Position numbers and translations under genes: made by a program. The notes under the pieces were generated by a model. It was not told the origin of the DNA. It did no database searches and saw nothing but the letters and a program-made list of their open reading frames with translations. A stretch of 7,648 nt of DNA from Solirubrobacterales bacterium (lineage in GTDB: Bacteria; Actinomycetota; Thermoleophilia; Solirubrobacterales; Solirubrobacteraceae), in the NCBI GenBank assembly GCA_009781575.1, contig WQXW01000077.1:1-7648 (forward strand), given 5' to 3'. Positions 1-6,153 of the stretch are shown here, piece by piece (position 1 is the stretch's first letter; every line of letters begins with the position of its first letter).

Positions 1-186
1 CCGGTCGAGCTCGGTGCGCCGCGCGTTGAGGATGCCCAGCGCCGCGTACCGGGCCCCGGTGAACTCGCGGGCGGCGTCCAGCACCCGCTGGAGCACCACC
101 TCCTGGTCCAGCTCGGCCATCACCGACCTGCCGATTTCCTGGAGGCGGTCCAGCGACAGCGCAGCCGCAGCGGTCTCTTCGCTCAT
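1..186 (-). CDS. GAF-domain signalling protein, probably sensor histidine kinase (5' fragment)
   Basis: Only the first 62 codons are present; the gene runs off the left edge. Translation starts at ATG 186-184 (MSEETAAAALSLDRL...). A helical stretch (about residues 10-40) leads into a segment containing RVLDAAREFTGARYAALGIL (about residues 38-57). This resembles the beginning of a GAF domain in DevS/NreB-like sensor kinases, where a helix with a conserved 'ARYxALGxL' strand opens the fold. GAF domains bind small ligands, haem or chromophores. The kinase part (DHp and ATPase) is not in view, so a GAF-only regulator or phosphatase remains possible. The start lies 27 bp after the stop of the dehydrogenase gene, with a weak GGGG purine run just upstream, so cotranscription with that gene is likely. 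There is no N-terminal signal peptide or membrane segment, so the visible part looks cytoplasmic. Confidence 0.7.
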   Translation of the reverse strand, partial: MSEETAAAALSLDRLQEIGRSVMAELDQEVVLQRVLDAAREFTGARYAALGILNARRTELDR

Positions 187-213
187 GACCCCAGAACAGA
201 TTATGCCCGTGAG

Positions 214-1170
214 CTACGGCACGAGCACCGCGGCACCGCTGAAACGACCGGCGCGCAGATCCTGGAGCGCCTCGTTGGCGCGCTCCAGTGGATATGTGTT
301 GACCGTGGTCCTCACCGGGACGCGCGGCGCGAGCTCGAGGAACTCCTCCCCGTCGCGCCGGGTGAGGTTGGCGACCGAGCGCACCACGCGCTCCTCCCAG
401 AGGAGCTCATAGGGCATCGACGGCAGGTCGCTCATGTGGATGCCGCCCAGCACCAGCGTGCCGCCCCGCGCCAGCGCGCGCAGGGCAACCGGGACCAGCG
501 CGCCGTCGGGCGCGAAGATGATCGCCGCGTCCAGCGGCTCGGGCGGGGGCTCCGCCGAGTGGCCGGCCCACGTGACGCCGAGCCCGCGTGCGAAGGCCTG
601 CGTGCGCTCATCGCCGGGGCGCGTGAACGCGAACACCTCACGGCCTTCCCAGAGGGCCACCTGCGCGACGATGTGCGCGGAGGCGCCGAAGCCGTAGAGC
701 CCGAGCCGCGGCGGGTCGCCGCAGAAGCGCAGCGCGCGATACCCGATCAGCCCCGCGCACAGCAGGGGCGCGACCTGCTCGGCGGGGTGGCCGTCGGACA
801 GCGCAAAGCAGAAGCGCTCGTCGGCCACCGTCCACTCGGCCATGCCGCCGTCGATGTCGCGGCCGGTGAAGCGCGCGTTGGCACAGAGGTTCTCGCGCCC
901 GCCGCGGCAGTAGACACAGTCGCCGTCGGTCCATCCCAGCCACGGCACGCCCACGATCCGCCCGCCGGGCTGCGCGGCGCCGACGATCTGGTGACCGAGG
1001 ATGCGCGGCGGATGGTCGACGCTCACCTCGCCGTCGAGCAGGTGCAGATCGGTGCGGCACACCCCACACGCGCGCACCTCGATCAGCAGCTGGCCGGGCC
1101 CCGCGCGCGGTATCTCGCGCTCCGCCGCCACCAGCGGCCGACCGACCTGCTCGAAGACCATCGCGCGCAT
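214..1170 (-). CDS. zinc-dependent alcohol dehydrogenase (MDR superfamily, AdhA-like)
   Basis: A medium-chain dehydrogenase, predicted to oxidise alcohols or reduce aldehydes with NAD(P) in the cytoplasm. I start it at ATG 1170 because family members begin 'MRAM'. An in-frame GTG at 1185 would add five residues (MSSGQ), and neither has a strong ribosome site. Counting from the GTG: the catalytic zinc loop is CGVCRTD (Cys40), followed by GHQIVG (His65, with Gln66 where GHE is usual) and the third zinc ligand Cys143 (LLCAG). The structural zinc lobe is at 87-101 with Cys90, Cys93 and Cys101, but the first ligand position is Asp87 instead of Cys. The Rossmann dinucleotide loop is GLYGFGASAH (162-171). 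Length (318-323 aa) is normal for the compact adh_fam_2 branch. It sits 68 bp after the phosphofructokinase stop (53 bp if the GTG is used) and 27 bp before the GAF protein gene, so these three may form one transcript. The exact substrate cannot be told. Confidence 0.9.
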   Translation of the reverse strand: MRAMVFEQVGRPLVAAEREIPRAGPGQLLIEVRACGVCRTDLHLLDGEVSVDHPPRILGHQIVGAAQPGGRIVGVPWLGWTDGDCVYCRGGRENLCANARFTGRDIDGGMAEWTVADERFCFALSDGHPAEQVAPLLCAGLIGYRALRFCGDPPRLGLYGFGASAHIVAQVALWEGREVFAFTRPGDERTQAFARGLGVTWAGHSAEPPPEPLDAAIIFAPDGALVPVALRALARGGTLVLGGIHMSDLPSMPYELLWEERVVRSVANLTRRDGEEFLELAPRVPVRTTVNTYPLERANEALQDLRAGRFSGAAVLVP

Positions 1171-1203
1171 CTGCCCGCTCGACACGCTAGCGCCAGCGCG
1201 GGT

Positions 1204-1238
1204 GCGCGCGCTCCGCGGGCCCGCCCCGTGGCGCGCGC
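1204..1238 (-). other. GC-only hairpin directly after the phosphofructokinase stop
   Basis: Two 8-base arms of GCGCGCGC (1204-1211 and 1231-1238) flank a loop that contains a further 10-bp palindrome, GCGGGCCCGC (1215-1224). On the minus strand the hairpin begins at the base after the phosphofructokinase TGA. It has no U-tract, so it is not a classical terminator. It could stabilise the 3' end of the mRNA, attenuate readthrough into the dehydrogenase gene, or simply reflect base composition. Confidence 0.3.
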
Positions 1239-2276
1239 TCAGCCGAAGAACAGCTCGGCGGTCTCATACAGGCCGGGGTCGAGCAGCTTCGGCTCGCGCA
1301 GCGCCTCCGCGAGGTTCACCTCCACGATCGCGCCGCCCCGCGCGCCGACCATCACGCCAAAACGGCCCGCGAGCACCGCGCCCATCGCGGCCACTCCCAG
1401 GCGCGTGGCGAGCACGCGGTCGAACGCGGTGGGCGTGCCGCCGCGCTGCACGTGGCCGAGGATGGTCATGCGCGTCTCGAAGCCGGTGCGCTGCTCGATC
1501 TCCCGTTCCAACACCACGCCGATGCCGCCGAGCCGCACGTGTCCGAACGCGTCGGTGCCCTTGCCGTCCAGCGTCTGCAGCGTGCCCTCGGTCGGCGTGG
1601 CGCCCTCGGCGGCGACCACGATCGAGAAGGTGCGCCCCCGCTCGTGGCGCCGCCGCAGGTGCGCGCACACCTGCTCGATGTCGAAGGGCCGCTCGGGGAT
1701 CAGGATCGCGTCGCCGCCGCCCGCGATGCCGGCGTGCGTGGCGATCCACCCCGCGTGGCGCCCCATCACCTCGACCACCATCACGCGGTTGTGCGACTCC
1801 GCGGTGGTGTGCAGGCGATCGATCGCGTCGGCCGCGATCTGCGTGGCGGTGTTGAAGCCGATCGTCACATCGGTGCCGCCGAGATCGTTGTCGATCGTCT
1901 TGGGCACGCCCACCACGGGGATTCCCTCCTCGCAGAGGCGCCGCGCCACGCCGAGCGTGTCCTCGCCGCCGATCGCGATCAGCGCCTCCATCGTGTGCTC
2001 CGCGATGGTCGCTCGCACGGAGCCCAGCCCGTCGCTCACGGTGGGCGCGAACGGGTTGGTGCGCGAGGTGCCCAGCACGGTGCCGCCCCGCGGCAGGATC
2101 CCGGCCACGCGGTCGAAGGTGAGCTCCACCACCTCGCCGCCGAGCATCCCCGCCCACCCGTTGCGCACACCGAGGATCGTGTGCCGTCCCTCGCGCAGCC
2201 CGCACCTGGCCACCGCGCGGATCGCCGCGTTCAGCCCCGGCGCGTCGCCGCCTCCTGTCAGCACCCCGATTCGCAC
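1239..2276 (-). CDS. pfp: 6-phosphofructokinase, group III, predicted pyrophosphate-dependent
   Basis: Phosphorylates fructose 6-phosphate to fructose 1,6-bisphosphate in glycolysis; the PPi form works reversibly. The start is GTG 2276, giving VRIGVLTGGGDAPGLNAAIR, the exact N-terminus of the family, and 345 aa, a normal length. Motifs in order: GGGDAPGLNA (8-17, phosphate donor loop), IGGEDTLG (102-109), VPKTIDNDL (124-132, catalytic Asp129), MGRHAGW (171-177), PER (194-196), GHVQRGGTPTAFDR (274-287, fructose phosphate site). Asp106 occupies the position of Gly104 of the E. coli enzyme and Lys126 the position of its Gly124; this Asp/Lys pair is the established mark of PPi rather than ATP use. 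ATP use has not been excluded. An in-frame GTG at 2294 abuts GGAGG too closely to use it. The frame stays open to 2465, but the extra residues do not resemble the family. The gene follows a 318-nt leader and may be cotranscribed with the dehydrogenase. Confidence 0.93.
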   Translation of the reverse strand: MRIGVLTGGGDAPGLNAAIRAVARCGLREGRHTILGVRNGWAGMLGGEVVELTFDRVAGILPRGGTVLGTSRTNPFAPTVSDGLGSVRATIAEHTMEALIAIGGEDTLGVARRLCEEGIPVVGVPKTIDNDLGGTDVTIGFNTATQIAADAIDRLHTTAESHNRVMVVEVMGRHAGWIATHAGIAGGGDAILIPERPFDIEQVCAHLRRRHERGRTFSIVVAAEGATPTEGTLQTLDGKGTDAFGHVRLGGIGVVLEREIEQRTGFETRMTILGHVQRGGTPTAFDRVLATRLGVAAMGAVLAGRFGVMVGARGGAIVEVNLAEALREPKLLDPGLYETAELFFG

Positions 2277-2714
2277 GCCCGGGATTGTGCCCACCCTCCG
2301 GCGCGCACGCCTCCCCGAGCGGCGAGCGAGCCCGGCCGAGGGGCACCACAGCACGGACCTGCCGCCGCCGAGCCCGGAGAGAGCGGTCGGCGGCGGCCCC
2401 CCGTTCGGCCCGCCGCGCCCCAGGGGAGTGGGGAGCGCTTGGTATCGGCGATCTTCGCCGCGCACCGGGCGGCGCGCATCCCGGGAGCCCTGCAGAGTGG
2501 GTGCGGATCACCCGGGCGCCGGTGTGGGCAAGTACGGATGTGTGCCGGCCCGCGCTCCCTCGAACACACCTGTCTGAGGCGGCGTTGGGGGATTCAAAAA
2601 GAGGGTTCGTTCCGCGCGGAACCAATCCTCAAAACAAAAAACACACGGCTGCTGCTCGGGGGCTCGACCGGCACCGCCGGAGCGGGCGCCGCCGCGTTTT
2701 GCGGGAATCCGGCG
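2277..2714. other. gene-free interval between response regulator and phosphofructokinase
   Basis: About 438 bases with no credible gene. It holds the terminator at 2596-2630, an AT-rich patch around 2590-2643 that stands out sharply in this GC-rich DNA, and a roughly 318-base stretch (2595-2277) that should carry the phosphofructokinase promoter and leader. I found no convincing -35/-10 pair there; TTGCCC (minus strand, 2531-2526) lacks an acceptable -10 box at 16-18 bp. Long frames cross the interval on both strands, but their Arg/Pro/Gly-rich translations look like composition artefacts. Confidence 0.6.
2596..2630 (-). terminator. rho-independent terminator after the response regulator gene
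   Basis: On the minus strand a stem is formed by GAGGATT (2630-2624) with AACCCTC (2607-2601), one A/C mismatch, then a G/G mismatch and a perfect GTTCC/GGAAC stem closed by a GCGC loop (2622-2609 is a 14-bp perfect palindrome). It is followed at once by five T's (2600-2596). It lies 85 bases beyond the response regulator stop and should end that transcript before the phosphofructokinase leader. On the plus strand the hairpin is followed by A's, so it is unidirectional. Confidence 0.75.
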
Positions 2715-3356
2715 TCAGCGGGAGCCCTCGCTGATCAAGCCGCGCCGCAACGCGTAGCCGACCAGCTCGGCGCGGGAGGAGAGTCCGAGCTTCTGCTGGA
2801 TGTGCGCGCGGTGGGTCTCGACCGTGCGCACCGAGAGGTACAGGCGTTCGGCGATCTCCGCGTTGGTGTGGCCGAGCGCGATCAGGCGCAGCACATCGAC
2901 CTCGCGCTCGGAGAGGTCGTCCGGCGGGCCCGGCGGGGGCTCGGCGGCCAGGCGCGCGCCGAGCCGGGGGTTGAGGTAGCTCTCGCCGGCCGCCGCACGG
3001 CGCACCGCCTCGACGAGCTCGTCGTCGGCGGCCTCCTTGAGCACGTAGCCGATCGCGCCCGCGCCCAGCGCGCGCCGCGCGAACACCGGCTCCTGTTGCA
3101 TGGTGAGCACCACGATCTGCGTGTCGGGCGCCTGCTCGCGGATCGCCGGGATCGCCTCGAGGCTCGAGCCGCCGGGCATGTTGAGATCGAGCACCAGCAC
3201 CGCCGGGTGGTGGCCGCGCACATAGCGCCGCGCGCTTTCCAGATCGCCCGCCTCGGCCACCACCTGGAAGTCGCGCTCGCTGTCCAGCAGCAGGCGCAAC
3301 CCCTTGCGCACCACCGCGTGGTCGTCGGCCAGCACGATGCGGATCGGTTCATCCAT
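2715..3356 (-). CDS. NarL/FixJ-family response regulator (REC + LuxR-type HTH)
   Basis: A phosphorylation-controlled DNA-binding transcription regulator of 213 aa, the usual length for the family. The start ATG 3356 gives MDEPIRIVLADDHAVVRKGL and is preceded by a purine-rich ribosome site (AAGGGAAGGGG, 3370-3360). The frame is open upstream to 3521, but that part overlaps the binding protein gene and is not conserved. The receiver domain (about 5-120) has the acidic pair Asp11/Asp12, phospho-acceptor Asp57 (LVLDLNMPG), switch Thr85 (VVLTM) and Lys107 (YVLKEA). After a Pro-rich linker (138-147), the LuxR-type helix-turn-helix spans 148-207 (LSEREVDVLRLIALGHTNAEIAERLYLSVRTVETH region). All key residues are present. 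It begins 35 bp after the binding protein stop without a terminator between, so it may ride on the thiamin operon transcript. No kinase is adjacent; the GAF protein at the left edge is a candidate partner. Target genes cannot be told. Confidence 0.95.
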   Translation of the reverse strand: MDEPIRIVLADDHAVVRKGLRLLLDSERDFQVVAEAGDLESARRYVRGHHPAVLVLDLNMPGGSSLEAIPAIREQAPDTQIVVLTMQQEPVFARRALGAGAIGYVLKEAADDELVEAVRRAAAGESYLNPRLGARLAAEPPPGPPDDLSEREVDVLRLIALGHTNAEIAERLYLSVRTVETHRAHIQQKLGLSSRAELVGYALRRGLISEGSR

Positions 3357-3390
3357 GGGCCCCTTCCCTTTATACGCCCACCCGGGATGG

Positions 3391-3396
3391 ACTATA
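3391..3396 (-). promoter_or_regulatory. candidate -10 element for the response regulator
   Basis: TATAGT on the minus strand, five of six matches to TATAAT, overlapping the stop codon of the binding protein gene. Initiation about 7 nt downstream would give a leader of roughly 28 nt containing the purine-rich ribosome site of the regulator. A second hexamer, TATAAA (3374-3369), lies too close to the ATG for a normal leader. Neither has a recognisable -35 box, so the call rests only on how unusual AT-rich hexamers are here. Confidence 0.25.
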
Positions 3397-4423
3397 TGCC
3401 CTGGCCGGGCAGGAACTCGTTGGTGAAGGGCGGCAACCCCGACGCGCCGGGGTCGCGGGCCAACAGCCCGCGTTCGAACATCCAGCGCCCGAACGCGGCC
3501 CATCGCGCGGGGTCCTGCCACCCGTAGGGATCGGAGGGATCGCTCGGCAGCGTGGCCGCCAGCGTGCGTTCGATCGAGGTGCGCTGCAGGTGCGACGACA
3601 GGCTGGGGTTGGCCCTCATCACGTACCGCGCCGCCGCGGCGGGGTCGGCCCGAACCGCTCGCTCACCGCTGGTGAGCGCCTGCAGGAAGGCGCGCAGATC
3701 CTGGCCGTCGTGGCGCGCCTCTTCTTCGCGCACCACCAGCACCAGCTCGTCGTAGGGTGGCACCCCGGCGCGATCGACGGGGATCGTGAGCGGGTGGCGG
3801 TGCATCAGTTCGAGCTCGATCGCCTCGTAGTTCCAGAATCCACCGAGCGTGGCGGCCACCTTTCCGGAGAGCATCGCCGGCACGAGGTTGAAGCCCACAT
3901 TCACTTCTTTGACCGCCCCCGGCGGGACGCCGGCCGTTTGCAACGCCGTGCGCAGCTCCGCGGCCTGGTAGGCGATCCCGGCGGTGCCCACGGTCTTGCC
4001 ACGCAGGTCGGCCACGGTGTGCACGTGCTGGCCGGGGAGCGCGATGATCGAGGTCAGCGGCCGCTGCACCAGCGCGGCGATCGACACCACGTGCGCGCCG
4101 TGGTCGCGCGCCAGCAGCACCTCCGGCTCATAGGAGATCGCCATGTCCACGCGACCCGCCTCCAACAGTTGCAGCGGCGTGGCGGGATCGGCTGGGGTCT
4201 CCGGCACGACGTCGAGGCCCACCGCGCGGAAATAGCCGCGGTCGATCGCCGCATACAGCGGCGCGTGGTCGGCGTTGGGAAAGAAGTCCAGCATCACCGT
4301 GAACGGCTTGGTGTTGCTCGCGGCGAGCGTGTCACTCTTTTCGCCACAGCCCGCCAGTGCGATCGCGCCGGCGAGGGCGAGCACGGCCGGCGCCGCGCTC
4401 AGCAGGTGGTTGAGTCTCTTCAA
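3392..4423 (-). CDS. thiY: ThiY/NMT1-like ABC transporter substrate-binding lipoprotein (thiamin pyrimidine precursor)
   Basis: Extracytoplasmic binding protein that delivers substrate to the permease encoded just upstream. The start is TTG 4423, giving MKRLNHLLSAAPAVLALAG and 343 aa; it overlaps the permease stop as TTGA and has GAGGAGAG five bases upstream. Residues 1-25 are a lipoprotein signal peptide (basic MKR, hydrophobic core) with lipobox LAGC, so Cys26 should be lipidated. The mature part is an NMT1/THI5-like periplasmic binding fold: MLDFFPNADHAPLYAAIDRG (44-63), GYFRAVGLDV (63-72), LLEAGRVDMAISYEP (86-100), LRGKTVGTAGI (140-150), GKVAATLGGFWNYEAIEL (187-204). The 'LDxxPNxxHxxxY' opening is typical of ThiY-type proteins, which bind hydroxymethylpyrimidine or formylaminopyrimidine. 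The upstream TPP riboswitch supports this role. It lacks the Cys-rich motif of THI5 pyrimidine synthases, so it is a transporter component. The exact ligand is inferred. Confidence 0.9.
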   Translation of the reverse strand: MKRLNHLLSAAPAVLALAGAIALAGCGEKSDTLAASNTKPFTVMLDFFPNADHAPLYAAIDRGYFRAVGLDVVPETPADPATPLQLLEAGRVDMAISYEPEVLLARDHGAHVVSIAALVQRPLTSIIALPGQHVHTVADLRGKTVGTAGIAYQAAELRTALQTAGVPPGAVKEVNVGFNLVPAMLSGKVAATLGGFWNYEAIELELMHRHPLTIPVDRAGVPPYDELVLVVREEEARHDGQDLRAFLQALTSGERAVRADPAAAARYVMRANPSLSSHLQRTSIERTLAATLPSDPSDPYGWQDPARWAAFGRWMFERGLLARDPGASGLPPFTNEFLPGQGI

Positions 4424-5202
4424 TGCAACTCTCCTCGATGTCGTCGTGTCCAGGGGGCCAGCCGGCGCTCGACGAGCCCCAGCGAGTAGAAGCAGGCGAT
4501 CGCAAACAGAAACAACACCAGCGCCGCCGCGTAGGCGCGCGCGGTGGAGTCGGACGCCAGATCGGCGTTGATCTCGCGCCCCAGGCCGGTGTAGGTCCCC
4601 GAGGTGGGGGTCTGCGACTCCGCGATGTAGGCGCCGATCACGCCGACCGCCAGCGCGATGCGCGCGCCGCTGAGCGCCCCCGGCAGCGCCGACGGCAGCT
4701 CGGCCAGGCGGAACGCGCGCAGGCGGGGCGCGTCGAGCGTGCGCATCAGGTCCAGCTGCTCGGGATCCACGGCCGCCAGCGCGTCCACCGTGGTGACCAC
4801 GATCGGGAAGAAGCAGATCAGCGCGATCACCACGAGCTTGGGGAAGATGCCAAAGCCCCACCAGAACGCCAGCATCGGTGCGAACACCGCGATCGGCACC
4901 GCCTGCGAACCGACCGCGTGTGGGTAGATCGCGCGCCGCGCCAACGGCGAGAGGTGAATCACGACCGCCGCCACGAAGCCCACCGCCAGCGACAGCGCCA
5001 GCCCCAGCAGCACCTCTTCGGCGGTCACGGTGAAGTTCTGCCACAGGTACCCGCCGCTGTTCCACAATTCGCCAGCCACCGAGTGGGGCGCGGGCAGCAG
5101 GAACGGGTCCACCCCGCCGAGGTCCACGTAAAGCTCCCACGCCACCACCACCGCGGTCGCCAGCGCCACCGCGGGAAGCACGTACGCGGCCCGCCGCCTC
5201 AT
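4420..5202 (-). CDS. thiX: ABC transporter permease (ThiX/SsuC-like)
   Basis: Inner-membrane channel subunit, 260 aa, of the BPD_transp_1 family. Hydrophobic segments that could span the membrane are at about 7-24, 62-84, 101-116, 119-140, 180-196 and 224-243, giving the usual six. The cytoplasmic coupling ('EAA') loop is at about 150-175, seen as LMRTLDAPRLRAFRLAELP followed by SALPGAL; the family usually shows G-A-S/P near the middle and LP-x-A-L-P at the end. The start ATG 5202 overlaps the ATPase stop as ATGA, and the stop overlaps the binding protein start as TTGA, so the three genes appear to be translated in coupled fashion. Related permeases carry sulfonates, nitrate, taurine or pyrimidines; I assign thiamin precursor uptake from the riboswitch and the binding protein, not from the permease itself. 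Confidence 0.92.
   Translation of the reverse strand: MRRRAAYVLPAVALATAVVVAWELYVDLGGVDPFLLPAPHSVAGELWNSGGYLWQNFTVTAEEVLLGLALSLAVGFVAAVVIHLSPLARRAIYPHAVGSQAVPIAVFAPMLAFWWGFGIFPKLVVIALICFFPIVVTTVDALAAVDPEQLDLMRTLDAPRLRAFRLAELPSALPGALSGARIALAVGVIGAYIAESQTPTSGTYTGLGREINADLASDSTARAYAAALVLFLFAIACFYSLGLVERRLAPWTRRHRGELH
4429..4436 (-). promoter_or_regulatory. ribosome binding site that decides the TTG start of the binding protein
   Basis: GAGGAGAG on the minus strand inside the last codons of the permease gene, five bases before TTG 4423. No ATG or GTG in this frame gives a complete lipoprotein signal, so this site and the TTGA overlap fix the start. Confidence 0.75.
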
Positions 5203-6152
5203 CGCCGCGCGAGCCCCGCGGGGTGCACGCCGCCACCGCCGCGCACACTCGCCGCCGGACCCGGTGAGCGCTCGCCGCCCGCGCCCGCCGCGCCCGCCAC
5301 GCCCGCCGTGCCCGCGCCCGCCGCGCCCGCGATGCCCGCCGTGCCGGTGGCGCCCGCGCGGGCCGCGTCCAGCCCGAGCGCGCGCAGCGCGCGCTCGCGG
5401 AGCTCGGCCACCAGGGGATCGGTGCGCGCGCGGGGGCGTGCCAGCGGGATCTCGAGCTCGGCGAGCACCGTGCCGGGCCGGGGGCTGAGCACCGCGACGC
5501 GGTCCGCCAGCAGCACCGCCTCCTCCACGTCGTGGGTCACCAGCACGACCGTGCGCGGCCGGTGGAGCAACGCGGCCTCGAGCCAGCTCTGCATCTGCAT
5601 GCGCGTGATCGCGTCGAGCGCGCCGAACGGCTCATCGAGGCAGAGGAGCGGCTTGCCCGACAGCAGCGTGCGCGCGAACGCGACGCGCTGGCGCATGCCG
5701 CCGGAGAGCTCATCGGGCCGCGCCTGCTCGAAGCCGTCGAGACCCAGCTCGGCAAACAGCGGCCGCGCGGCCGCGCGCGCCGACCCCCGCGAGCGCCCTG
5801 CCGCCCGCAGCGCCAGCGCGGCGTTGTCCAGCGCGTGGAGCCACGGCAGGAGCAGGTCGCGCTGGAACATCAACACCGCCGGCTCGCCGCGCAGCGTGCC
5901 CGCGTCCGGTGAGGTGAGCTGGCAGATCAGCTTCAGCAGCGTGCTCTTGCCACACCCGGAGGGGCCGACGAGCGCCACCACCTCCCCCTTGCTGACGGTG
6001 AGCCAGAGGTTCTCCAGCGCGCGCACCTCGCGCCCGGAGCGGTCGCGATAGGTGTGGGCGATCCGCTCCACCTCCAGCGCCGGCGCCGACGCCGACGCGC
6101 CGGATGAGCGCTCGCTGGGGGCGCTGAGGCGGGACGGTGGTGGCGCTGGCAT
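5199..6152 (-). CDS. thiZ: ABC transporter ATPase (ThiZ/SsuB-like)
   Basis: Cytoplasmic ATPase that powers the importer, 317 aa, longer than the usual 240-270 because of tails at both ends. Residues 1-24 are a Pro/Ser/Ala-rich leader. The ABC domain spans about 26-240 with every motif intact: Walker A GPSGCGKST (63-71), Q-loop Gln97 (LMFQRDLLLPW), signature LSGGMRQR (149-156), Walker B LLCLDEP (169-175), D-loop GALD (177-180), H-loop His207 (VTHD). Residues 264-317 form a Gly/Ala-rich tail with an 11-residue duplication and no known domain. The start ATG 6152 follows the TPP riboswitch; GGAGGGAG (6163-6156) is both the ribosome site and the 3' part of the aptamer, so ligand binding should block translation. 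The last bases overlap the permease start (ATGA). Substrate assignment to thiamin precursors comes from this context. Confidence 0.93.
   Translation of the reverse strand: MPAPPPSRLSAPSERSSGASASAPALEVERIAHTYRDRSGREVRALENLWLTVSKGEVVALVGPSGCGKSTLLKLICQLTSPDAGTLRGEPAVLMFQRDLLLPWLHALDNAALALRAAGRSRGSARAAARPLFAELGLDGFEQARPDELSGGMRQRVAFARTLLSGKPLLCLDEPFGALDAITRMQMQSWLEAALLHRPRTVVLVTHDVEEAVLLADRVAVLSPRPGTVLAELEIPLARPRARTDPLVAELRERALRALGLDAARAGATGTAGIAGAAGAGTAGVAGAAGAGGERSPGPAASVRGGGGVHPAGLARR
5280..5345 (-). repeat. 33-bp tandem duplication in the ATPase C-terminal tail
   Basis: Two adjacent 33-base copies (5280-5312 and 5313-5345) match at 31 of 33 positions; the only difference is one codon (GTG Val against ATC Ile). 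They encode GTAGIAGAAGA and GTAGVAGAAGA at residues 270-291. The underlying sequence is built from shorter CGCCCGCC-like units, so replication slippage is the likely origin. Confidence 0.85.
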
Positions 6153-6153
6153 T

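Noticed and set aside
436..2577. A 713-codon open frame on the plus strand, opposite the dehydrogenase and phosphofructokinase.
   Set aside because: Its translation is Arg/Ala/Pro/His-rich with no recognisable motif, and it lies antisense to two intact enzymes with all their motifs. Long antisense frames are expected at this GC content.
2560..2580. LexA/SOS box: TCGAACACACCTGTC resembles half of TCGAAC-N4-GTTCGA.
   Set aside because: Only one half-site is present and no neighbouring gene has a DNA-damage role.
2609..2622. The palindrome GTTCCGCGCGGAAC as a regulator operator.
   Set aside because: It is better explained as the tip of the terminator hairpin, given the outer stem and the T-run directly after it on the minus strand.
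2640..2714. A second hairpin (GGCGCC/GGTGCC) between the response regulator stop and the terminator.
   Set aside because: Short, no U-tract and not distinct from what random GC-rich sequence gives.
3357..3521. N-terminal extension of the response regulator to 3521.
   Set aside because: It overlaps the binding protein's 3' end and does not resemble a receiver domain; ATG 3356 has a good ribosome site and the family N-terminus.
1452..3527. A 691-codon open frame on the plus strand, opposite phosphofructokinase, the intergenic region and the response regulator.
   Set aside because: Low-complexity composition, no motif, spans a terminator and two well-supported minus-strand genes.
3392..5248. 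Reading the binding protein as a 618-residue protein from 5248.
   Set aside because: The first 270 or so residues are an off-frame reading of the permease. The lipoprotein signal, ribosome site and TTGA overlap fix the start at 4423.
4423..6051. A 542-codon plus-strand frame opposite the permease and ATPase.
   Set aside because: Arg/Gln/His/Ser-rich artefact antisense to two complete transporter genes.
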